Assembly: GCA_030734395.1 (NCBI GenBank)
Contig: JAUZTG010000034.1
Coordinates: 1,674,001-1,738,000, forward strand
Length of the DNA stretch: 64,000 nt
DNA from: Sarocladium kiliense
Taxonomy: Eukaryota > Ascomycota > Sordariomycetes > Hypocreales > Sarocladiaceae
Reading direction: 5' to 3'
The notes beneath the pieces are model-generated. The model saw only the letters and a list, made by a program, of their open reading frames with translations, did not search any database and was not told the DNA's origin. Every line of letters begins with the position of its first letter. Within the stretch, counting starts at the first letter, position 1. A program made the translations under genes and the position numbers. Positions 56,570 to 64,000 of this stretch are shown one piece after another.

Positions 56570-57577
56570 ATGGCCAACGCTAAGAACAAGTATGTGCTGG
56601 AAGGATCGCACGCTGAAGTCGAGAGGCTGCAGAAACAACATCTCTGGTTTCAAAGCACTCTGAAGAACCAAATTGTCTTCGCGCCTGTTGACCTCAAACA
56701 GCCAGGGTTCCGAGTGCTGGACGTAGGATGTGCTGACGGTATGGAGAGCCTGCTTTACACTCGAGGGAGAATAATACCTATGAGCTGACGATTTCCTTTA
56801 GGTACACTTCTCCGGGACCTGCAGAGGGAGCTATCCTCAGATGCTGAGCTCGTTGGCCTTGACGTCTCGGAGTCATTTCTCCCTGCATCTCCGCAAGGCA
56901 ACATTCGGTACACAGTTGGCGACCTTACGCAACCGTTTCCTGAAGACCTTCAAAGCGCTTTTGACTTGACCCATTTGCGTTACACTATCGCAGGTACAGG
57001 GAAGGTGTCAATCGAAACGGTTGTTGCTGGCGTAGCAGGTAATTCTCATGATGATGGGCCTACTCCTGTTCAAGACACTGACTGGTGCTTTACCCAGCTA
57101 CGCTCAAGCCTGGAGGCTGGCTTCAGATTCAAGAGCCCGATTTGAGCCGAGAGACATGGGCAGGGCAGGAGTCCGCCCTCGCTGATTTTGTCACCGTCCT
57201 CGGTGCGGTGCTGGACAAGATCGGTGCTGGTCGTGGGTATGCGACTCATTTGGAAGCTGCTTTCCGAAAGGCAGGGCTCGAGAATGTCAGTGTGGAAAGA
57301 GTGACCTATCCGCTCGGAGTCAAGGCAGAAACCGAGGAGATCGCGAAACAGTCGGTTGAGCAGTTCAAGACGACCATCAAGACGGCCACTGCGACAGCAA
57401 CAGGTAGGCTGACCCGGTGAAAGAAATCGAGGTGGAAGCTGACCTTGACAAGCTTTCGGTGGAGATTTCCCACCTTCGGCAATCGACAACTTGGAAGAGC
57501 GCTTTGAGCGAGAGATGTCTGAGAAAGGTGGCGCGTACCGTGGGCTCATCGTGATAGGACAGAGGAAAGCAACATGA
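56570..57577 (+). CDS. SAM-dependent methyltransferase (class I)
   Basis: 278 aa from exons 56570-56738, 56802-57038, 57098-57403 and 57453-57577. SAM-binding motif I is VLDVGCADGTLL (GCADG rather than GCGTG), followed by ELVGLDVSESFLP (motif II acidic residue), GDLTQPFPEDLQSAFDLTHLRYT (post I to motif II) and LKPGGWLQIQEPD (motif III). The final exon, joined by a GTAGGC donor and an AAG-ended acceptor (GACAAG), gives PPSAIDNLEERFEREM and RGLIVIGQ, as expected for this group of fungal methyltransferases found both alone and in secondary-metabolite clusters. No cluster genes lie around it. The substrate cannot be predicted. Confidence 0.85.
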
Positions 57578-58332
57578 TGGCTGGTGTCATGGAGATCTTG
57601 CCTCAATGATTCGCTTTTTGGGGCTCAGTAGCTGGCTGACCATGCTGGCTGCATCCTCAATAGTTTGTTTGAGGCCCTCTGTTTGGGTATTTTCATGATA
57701 GGTCGGCAAGGTTCAACTCCCAAGTCCAAGATCTGGTGTCTGCAAGCATGCAAGGGTCGCTTTGACCTCGTTGTACGTGACTCAATTCACGGTGGAGAAG
57801 ATATCTACGTACTGCAAAGAGCTCAAAGGCACTGAATATGCGTGGGCTTGTTCACGATATGACCTGAACCATGAGAGAAGTAGCTTCACAAACAGCACCA
57901 TGGGCCAATCGACTTCGATGGGACGTTGCGGAGGTGAAACGCCACGTCAATAAGCGTATCATGCGTGGCAAATGACACCAGAGGGAATCAACAAGAATTC
58001 CACGGGTCCAGACAGGGAGCAAAGGGCCGCCCCGATCGCCGGTCGTCAAAATAGCAGCAGCTACATGCCTGTTGCTCAGCCCACGGCTGGCGGGAGGTGT
58101 GGTGGTGTGCATGGCGGTTGCCCGGTCGACGCAGCCCACCACAGAACCCCAGCGTCATTCCTGTCCGGCAGAACGAAACATGCACCCCTGCTGCAATCGA
58201 CATAATTGCGTTAAAAAGTCCGACACCTGCTATCAGTTCACAGGATTAGCAAGACCTCCAACTGCATCTGTCGCTATAAACCAATTCTCTCGATTCAACT
58301 TTCCACCAAGATCTTGCGCACCTCGATTCACA
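57578..58332. other. Intergenic: methyltransferase 3' side and SPO12 promoter
   Basis: About 0.75 kb. CTATAAA at 58274-58280 lies 53 nt before the SPO12-family ATG. A B-box-like GGTTCAACTCC at 57710-57720 has no matching tRNA arms. Overlapping short frames at 57852-58205 look spurious. Confidence 0.45.
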
Positions 58333-58749
58333 ATGGTTCTCGCTGCTAAGGACCCCAATGCGCCCATGGCCGAGCCACAGCAAGCTGGCGTGAAGGATGT
58401 GAAGAGCATGGAGTACCACCGTCAGGTCTTTCAGAACAAGAAGGCCGAGGAGCCGTAAGTTTGATGTTTACCTCTTGGTTCGTGATTAGCCGCTGACATT
58501 TTATTCCCATAGTTCTGAGCAGTACATCTCACCATCAGACAACATCATGAGCCCCTGCACGGCCAAGATCAATGCATTGCGGAACAAGCATGCGAACAAG
58601 TTGGTTCCCTAGATGTCCCCCGTGTAGCGTCCCAGAGCTGACTGAAATCCTTCTCTAGGGCGAAGCCAAAGTCCCTGTTCGCACAGGCGAGCGCAAAGAA
58701 GCTCATAAGCGGCGAAAACCCTCTGGGTGCTAGGTCCATCCAGAAGTAG
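58333..58749 (+). CDS. SPO12: Spo12-family mitotic exit protein
   Basis: Small protein of 99 aa; Spo12/Bns1 proteins act in the FEAR network to promote Cdc14 release and mitotic exit in yeast. Exons 58333-58454, 58513-58599, 58659-58749. The family core is YISPSDNIMSPCTAKINALR (about 44-63), continued across intron 2 by KAKPKSLFAQ; the SPSDN and SPCTAK segments are the conserved phosphorylatable part. Intron 2 uses a weak GTTGGT donor, placed by this core. The N terminus (APMAEPQQAGVKDVKSMEYHRQVFQ) is helical and variable. The C-terminal tail LISGENPLGARSIQK has no known motif. Confidence 0.85.
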
Positions 58750-59192
58750 AAGCTGGACTTATTGTCGCACTTTTCACGCTTGACTTTTTGCATCGCCTTT
58801 TCACAATTCTCAAGTAACGGTAGACACATGGTGTCTTCTCATTGCTCAACTTGATCACTTCTTTTCTGGACGGGTACCACCACCTGGGGAACATAACCTG
58901 GCTATGGCGTTTTTTTTCAGCAGCTCGGTTGAGAACTTGCTGCTACGGTGCGTGCGTACGCATGCGAAATGATATGATATAACGGAACACGGCGGTGACA
59001 CTACTTGGAGAGGGAAGGGACAGAGGCGTTTCATTTGTCATAGACTGTACCTTACTGCCGTTCTGAAAGAACATACTCATCTCACAAAACGTCATTCTCG
59101 TCGTGATGCTGTAACGGTTCAGGGCGTTCAAGCTCGGAGCCACCGTAAGTGTTTCCTGCGAACTTGGTGTCCGAGTTCTTGATTTCGAATGT
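58750..59192. other. Convergent 3' intergenic space
   Basis: 443 bp between the stop codons of SPO12 and DRG2. It has a 9-T run near 58910. Otherwise nothing recognised. Confidence 0.5.
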
Positions 59193-60581
59193 CTAAGCGC
59201 GCCATGCGCTGACGATATACACAACATCCTCGTCTGACACCTTGTGACCCAAGCCAACTCTCTGCGGGACATGCCTTGCGCTCGCTCCCCACACCAACGC
59301 ATACTTGAACGTTTCCTTCAGTGTCCGGTGAATCCTGTCGCACACGTCCTCGATGCTGCTATTGCTCCGTACGATGAGCGCCTCGCTGAAATCCGGATCT
59401 GTGCCCTTGCGCTTCGTGTATATCCTGATCAAGCGCAGCTCCTTCCAGCACCTGTCAACTACGTCTTGGATACCCAGGTCTAGCTCACAACTCATCACAA
59501 CGGTCTGCGGCTCACGCGCGAGACTGTCGAGGAAGTCGAGCGAGACGCTGTCGATCTTGTTGTATACGTAGAGGCACTTAATGTACTTTCGGTGGTCCTT
59601 CATGATGACGTCGATGAAGTCGTCAACCGTAGCGTTCTCGTCTCGTACCAAGACTTCGCAGTTCAGAATCTTGTAGTCGCGCAAGATGTTGTAGATCATC
59701 TTCTCGTCGAGTCTCTTGGGCGGCGCTTGGAAAGTAATCTTCATGCCACCTGCTGTCTTGACCTTGAGGTAAATGTTTCTGTAGGCTTGTCAGTAAAGAG
59801 CTACGGCCTAGGTCTACCCAGCCTGGCAACTCACGGTGGTTCACGGTTGAGTCGAATACCGACAGCTTCCAGCTCGGCTTCCAGTAACGCCCTTTGCTCA
59901 GCCTTCTTGGTCGCGTCAAGCACCATCAGGATAAGGTCACTTGTTTTTGCTGCTGAGATGACCTGACGTCCTCGGCCCTTTCCTTCTGACGCACCCTCGA
60001 TGATTCCTGGCAAATCGAGCAATTGAATCTCCGCGCCACCATATTCCAGCACACCGGGAATTGCTGTGAGAGTTGTGAAAGCGTACTGTGCAACCTCGGA
60101 CCTCGTCTTCGTAACTTTTGACAAGAATGTCGACTTTCCGACTGATGGGAAACCAACGAGCGCTATCCGCGCGTCGCCGCTTTTGCTGACATCGAAACCT
60201 GAGCCGCCACCACCTCCAGCTCCCGGACCTGGTTCGAGAAGTTGTGCTCTCAGTCGAGCGAGCTTTCTAATCAGTGTTAGAATTAATTTGTAACCTCGGA
60301 TCCCGTAATTGCAGCTTACCCCTTCAGCAGACCCAAATGATACTCTTCGCATCAACCACTGTCAGTACAAGAGTAAGGTTCTCGGAAAGATCGTTCACAT
60401 ACCAGTTGCCTTGTTCTCTACATCTCTCGTCAGCTATTTACAACGGAAACAGGAGCGAATGATCCAGAAACTCACTTTGCGTCCTTCTCATCTCATCCTC
60501 AATCCTAGATCGACGTCAGTTGTAGTTCTGAAGCAGGATCAGAAAGACGCACTCCTTGATCTTCTCCGTGATATTGACCAT
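59193..60581 (-). CDS. RBG2: Developmentally regulated GTP-binding protein DRG2/Rbg2
   Basis: Ribosome-associated TRAFAC GTPase of the OBG/DRG group, 371 aa. Six exons: 60581-60553, 60504-60476, 60417-60403, 60344-60320, 60266-59835, 59778-59193. The first four exons are 29, 29, 15 and 25 nt and together encode MVNITEKIKEIEDEM, then RRTQKNKATEYHLGLLKG, the conserved N-terminal helices. Then come G1 GFPSVGKST (71-79), FTTLTAIPG (switch I), LLDLPGIIEGASEGKGRG (switch II), YNKID and a C-terminal TGS domain (IYTKRKGTDPDFSEALI, FKYALVWG, DEDVVYIV). RAQLLEP, SGDARIALVGFPSVGKSTFLS and VYNKID match DRG2 rather than DRG1. In yeast Rbg2 partners Gir2. The extra WRA at the C terminus is unusual. Confidence 0.95.
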
Positions 60582-60902
60582 GTTGAGGCCAGTTATTTAG
60601 AGACGGAGTACCGTCTTAGAATTCGCGACTTGAATAATGCCCCAATCTTGTGATGTTTATGAACAGAAGCCGTCTCCAAATATCTTGAAGCCTTCTTCTC
60701 GTCCCCTCAACGTGGGGCTATTTGGCTGGTCGCCATCCAGGGTGGCAGAATAGTGGTGGTGGGGCGAATTGGTGCTGCTGCCTGCTCACCGCCTGCCGTT
60801 TCCTCTTCGATATGCCGCCCTAGAAACTTTAGTCTTGCGCGCGCAAGGTAGGACATCGTCCATGCTCCCGATCCCTACAACCTCAGCAACAACCACAGCA
60901 CC
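60582..60902. promoter_or_regulatory. Divergent promoter region of DRG2 and CWC2
   Basis: 321 bp shared by two divergent genes acting on RNA/translation. Rich in CCTG/CTCG on the CWC2 side. No known element identified. Confidence 0.5.
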
Positions 60903-62143
60903 ATGGCAGAGGACAATCAAAACCAAGTTGTTACGACGACAGGGGAGCAGCCCGAGCCTCAAATGGCTGTTGCGACAACAAGTACCGAAGTAGCTGCTCC
61001 GACAGGCAAGAAGGTTGTCAAGAAGATCATCCGCAAGAAGAAGCGACCAGCGCGCCCTCAGATCGACCCCAGCGAGATCAGCTCCGAGCCACCGCCGCAG
61101 ACAGGCACGACCTTCAACATCTGGTACAATAAATGGTCTGGAGGCGATCGCGAGGACAAGTACCTCTCCAAGACGCACGCCAAGGGGCGCTGCAACATCG
61201 CCAAAGACAGTGGCTACACCAAGGCAGACTCAGTACCCGGCAGCTACTTCTGCCTATTCTTCGCGCGTGGCATCTGCCCTCATGGCCAAGACTGCAGCTA
61301 TCTTCACAGATTGCCGACCACCTACGACATGTTCCAGCCGAACGTGGACTGCTTTGGGCGCGACAAGTTCTCAGACTTTCGAGATGACATGGGCGGTGTG
61401 GGCAGTTTCATGAGACAGAACCGCACTATCTACGTTGGCAGGATACATGTTACGGACGATATTGAGGAGATTGTCGCAAGGCACTTCGCAGAATGGGGTC
61501 AGATTGAGCGCAGTAAGTATTTCTCAATGCCGGAGTTTGGCCTAATGTTAACAAGACCTATCCAGTTCGCGTGCTCAACACAAGAGGTGTTGCGTTTATC
61601 ACATATTCGAACGAGGCGAACGCACAGTTTGCGAAGGAGGCGATGGCGCACCAGTCCTTAGACCACGAAGAGGTTCTGAACGTTCGATGGGCCACCGCGG
61701 ATCCGAACCCGATGGCACAAGCACGTGAAGCCAGACGAATCGAGGAACAGGCTGCTGAAGCTATCCGGAGAGCTCTACCCGCAGATTTCGTGGCAGAGAT
61801 TGAGGGCAAAGATCCCGAGGCGCGGAAGAGGCGGAAGATCGAAAGCAGCTATGGGTTAGAGGGTTATGAAGCTCCTGATGAGGTACACTTCGCTCGCGGG
61901 AACAACGCAGTCAACCCTCTGGGCCGTGAAGGATTCGTGGAGTACCAGCAACCCGCCATGATTGAGGCTCCAGATGGCACAGAGGCGGCAGAGACGCAGG
62001 ACCAGCCTCAAGAGACTGGTGGAATCTTCTCGGGGAGCACATTGGCGGCACTGAGTAGAGGCAAAGTGTCTGTCAGCGCGAAGCCGAAAACTGCAGCACC
62101 AGCAGGGCCATTGGTGGCTTACGACAGCGACAGCGACGAGTAA
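60903..62143 (+). CDS. CWC2: Pre-mRNA splicing factor Cwc2
   Basis: NineTeen-complex associated RNA-binding protein that contacts U6 snRNA in the catalytic spliceosome (human RBM22). Exons 60903-61512 and 61566-62143; 395 aa. Acidic/Thr N terminus, basic patch KKVVKKIIRKKKRPARP (36-52), Torus element with FNIWYNKWSGGDRED and CCCH zinc finger CLFFARGICPHGQDCSYLH (about 117-135), then an RRM from about 178 (RTIYVGRIHVTDDIEE; RGVAFITYSNEANAQFA), ending in a long acidic/Ser tail YDSDSDE. The intron lies inside the RRM between two strands. Lies head-to-head with DRG2 and tail-to-tail with UreF, 104 bp apart. Confidence 0.95.
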
Positions 62144-62247
62144 GGGGACTCGTCGCGAAGGGTTGCAGAATCGGTACACTCGCAACTGTATGATAGATAA
62201 TGATACCAACGGCGTTTGGGTAAAGCTGGCTATAGCGTGGAGTAAAA

Positions 62248-63142
62248 TCAACTGTTGAAGATCCTCGAATATAGAACCTCGTGTCGCCCAATCCAGAGAT
62301 CCATCACTGGCACTGTCTGTCCTGCCTCTTCGACCGGTGTCTTCGATTCCCTCTCTATAAGCATGTCGATCCATCGCGGCACATTTTCACTCGCAAGAAC
62401 CTTTTGAGCTTGGAACGGCCCAAACATGCTGGCTCTGACTGCGGCAGAGACAAGAGCTTTCACGTGGCTCAGCATGAAGACGTAGGCTGTCTGTCGAAGA
62501 CTCAAGCCCATGATAGAACAGACAGCCCCAAATAGCGGTGCCAAGTGTGCAGATACAGCCGGTATATCGTCAGAGCTGCAGGACCTGAGCAGCGTCGAAT
62601 ACTCCTTCAACACTGCTGTCTCGGCATTTGGAGGGATCGTCCCTCGAAATGACCTTTCCCAGATACTCAACAGCGCTCTTCCCTGAGCGACGCTAGCCCT
62701 CCGCCCAACTGTGCATACTATTGCCGCATCCAATTGATCATCCAGCTCAGCAGCCGTTTGTGGCTCGCGATGTGCAGCGAGGACGAAAGGTAGCGATGTA
62801 GACGCGTAGGTAGATAATGAGGAAGGCAGGAAACTGGCGAAGGAGGTGGTGCCGCGTGGGCCGTGCGATAAATACGACTCAAGACCACTGCTGAAAGCGA
62901 AAGACCCAAGAGGAAGGGCAGAGTCTGAGAGAAGTAAGAGGAAGTGCGTTGACGAGGTGGTCGGAGCTATGCAGTGGTGAGCCGATGAGCCACATGATGG
63001 GGGCTGGTATTGACCATGGCTTACGAGCGATTATAGTAGGCTGAGGTGCGATCTGAGCATCTTGGAGCTGCTTTCTAAGTGCTCGGATCTCATTTTTGAG
63101 CTTCTGCTCACTATCGGCCGCCGATACGTCGTTTGTGGCCAT
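62248..63142 (-). CDS. ureF: Urease accessory protein UreF
   Basis: Nickel-urease maturation factor acting with UreD and UreG. Exons 63142-63025 and 62966-62248; 278 aa. After splicing the core reads LLLLSDSALPLGSFAFSSGLE, the UreF hallmark, followed by helical repeats, then SLRQTAYVFMLSHVKALVSA, AAVRASMFGPFQAQKVL and the C terminus VMDLWIGRHEVLYSRIF. The first exon encodes 39 residues of charged, coiled-coil-like sequence (DSEQKLKNEIRALRKQLQDAQ) in front of the domain. Intron: GTAAGC donor, GCATAG acceptor, 58 nt. The urease structural gene and other accessory genes are not in this window. Confidence 0.93.
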
Positions 63143-63361
63143 TGAGACCCAGGTGCCATCCCATGGTGGTGCAAAGTCTACGTTTCTCGCTGGATTGTCA
63201 CAATGGGTCTAAAATGGATGAGGCCTATCTTTCGCGGATATCAACCCACATCGGGTCGTCCAGTGATAGAAACTACAAGCTTCGTAAGGAGACAATACAA
63301 AATTCCATAGCTTGCCCGAATTACCCCTAAACGCCATATCCAAACCGTCCAGCAAAGTTGC

Positions 63362-64000
63362 TTAAGCCCCCACCGGTCGCATGTTCTCCTTATCAATCCC
63401 TGGTCTCGTCTTCGTTCTCTGTCTCTCCACGCGCTTGCGTTCTAGACGTGCGAGAGCAGCAGCGCGCCTCTCTGGGGGCAGTGTACTCTTCGCCGTCGTG
63501 TTGCCCAGCACCGTACTATTGTTGCCAGCCATATCTGGTCCACCGAGTCGTGCGAATTGCGTCTTCAGGAGATCAACACCTTCATCATGCTTTGTAGTGG
63601 CCAGAGCTGTATCCTTCTGCTTCACAGGCGGGAGTTCTGGAGCAGCGATGGACCTAGAACGCGTACGAGCCGGTGCTATATCGCCTAGGACGTTGGCAGA
63701 GGCATCGTCTGCATCATATGCCTTGTGGCGAGGCGATCGTCGGACATATGGTAGTCGAGCAACTGGCTCTAATTTCGTTTGCTTCGACATGGCCGCAATT
63801 GGCGTGTCTGCGCTGGGCAACTCGGCTGCAGTGGCGGCATCCTTCCTGAATTTATCTCGAAGGGTCTGCTGCCGCATCGAAGTCAACCCTCTTGTCCCCA
63901 GATGGTCATCTAGGTTGAGCAAGTCCAAGGTGTCTCCACCGCCAGACTCAATGGTTTCGTCTGCTTGAATTGCAGCGGGAGGATGCCAGCTTCGGGGGCG
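63362..64000 (-). CDS. Partial gene, C-terminal part of an unknown protein with a KEN motif
   Basis: The frame is open to the right edge, so the 5' end is missing; 212 residues are visible. The sequence is hydrophilic and probably disordered: SWHPPAAIQADETIESGGGD, LDLLNLDDHLGTRG, SMRQQTLRDKFRKDA, LPYVRRSPRHKAYDADDAS, a basic segment RAAALARLERKRVERQRTKT, and the end GIDKENMRPVGA. RRSPRHK is a proline-directed kinase-type site and DKEN is a candidate KEN box for APC/C; both are only motifs. I do not recognise the family. No splice site is needed within the visible part. The opposite strand is also open, which I take as a composition effect. Confidence 0.7.
   Translation of the reverse strand, partial: RPRSWHPPAAIQADETIESGGGDTLDLLNLDDHLGTRGLTSMRQQTLRDKFRKDAATAAELPSADTPIAAMSKQTKLEPVARLPYVRRSPRHKAYDADDASANVLGDIAPARTRSRSIAAPELPPVKQKDTALATTKHDEGVDLLKTQFARLGGPDMAGNNSTVLGNTTAKSTLPPERRAAALARLERKRVERQRTKTRPGIDKENMRPVGA

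Noticed and set aside
57710..57720. GGTTCAACTCC, a perfect Pol III B box
   Set aside because: The flanking nucleotides do not form a T stem, no A box at proper distance pairs into a D arm, and no acceptor stem can be drawn.
60309..60653. 114-codon plus-strand frame opposite the DRG2 5' exons
   Set aside because: The minus strand holds conserved DRG2 exons exactly here; the plus frame resembles nothing.
63381..63968. 195-codon plus-strand frame at the right end
   Set aside because: Fully antisense to the partial minus-strand gene, whose sequence is more protein-like and open to the edge.
1..64000. A biosynthetic gene cluster around the methyltransferase and acyl-CoA dehydrogenase
   Set aside because: No PKS, NRPS, terpene synthase, P450 or cluster regulator is nearby; neighbours are conserved housekeeping genes.

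Overview
The window is nuclear DNA of a filamentous ascomycete (Pezizomycotina). Genes lie on both strands and are mostly short-spaced. I could place 48 spliceosomal introns by matching GT-AG (once GC-AG) borders to uninterrupted conserved protein sequence; 47 are 46-89 nt long with CTNAC/CTGAC-like branch sites, as is usual for this subphylum. The protein set (SepA/Bni1 formin with GBD, FH1, FH2 and DAD, fungal delta-8 sphingolipid desaturase with an N-terminal cytochrome b5, UreF, Vhc1, Neo1, Cwc2) is fungal throughout. The class is not certain; Dothideomycetes or Eurotiomycetes would both fit. I saw no rRNA, convincing tRNA, CRISPR array, intact transposon or biosynthetic cluster.

Layout. 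0-10 kb: a U4/U6.U5 snRNP 27 kDa protein (+), a formin (-), a small single-pass membrane protein (+) and the checkpoint clamp subunit Hus1 (+). 10-20 kb: the ER exit-site scaffold Sec16 (-) and a sphingolipid desaturase (-) carrying one exceptional 648-nt intron. 19.4-23.2 kb: a 3.7-kb stretch without a supportable gene, holding a long imperfect hairpin. 23-35 kb: cytosolic TrpRS (+), the Neo1-type P4-ATPase (+), a Cyc2-like mitochondrial flavoprotein (-), Aim32 (-), a small conserved fungal protein (-) and a COG0523 GTPase (+). 35-46 kb: the cation-chloride cotransporter Vhc1 (-), a gene-poor stretch, a small secreted cysteine-rich protein (+), a second gene-poor stretch and an Avt3/4-type vacuolar amino acid transporter (+). 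46-64 kb: a PPPDE-thioredoxin-PUL fusion (-), the Golgi GDPase Gda1 (+), a P-loop-less MoxR/Mg-chelatase-like protein (-), Rab7/Ypt7 (+), an ACAD10/11-like acyl-CoA dehydrogenase (+), a SAM methyltransferase (+), a Spo12-family protein (+), the GTPase DRG2/Rbg2 (-), Cwc2 (+), UreF (-), and a gene cut by the right edge (-).

How the genes relate. This is mainly a housekeeping segment rather than one pathway. Many products serve the endomembrane system: Sec16 (COPII exit sites), Neo1 (flippase), Gda1 (Golgi nucleotide-sugar cycle), Ypt7, Vhc1 and the Avt transporter (vacuole), the desaturase (sphingolipids) and formin (polarised actin cables). Two are spliceosomal (SNRNP27, Cwc2). The accessory-looking parts are the secreted cysteine-rich gene and the gene-poor tracts around it and at 19.4-23.2 kb.

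The most rewarding second looks are the PPPDE-Trx-PUL fusion, the cysteine-rich secreted gene whose 3' end can be spliced four ways yet always gains an eighth cysteine, the DRG2 5' end made of four exons of 15-29 nt, the 648-nt intron in the cytochrome b5 domain, the hairpin at 22.04-22.14 kb, and several stop-free in-frame introns that a naive reading would take as coding.
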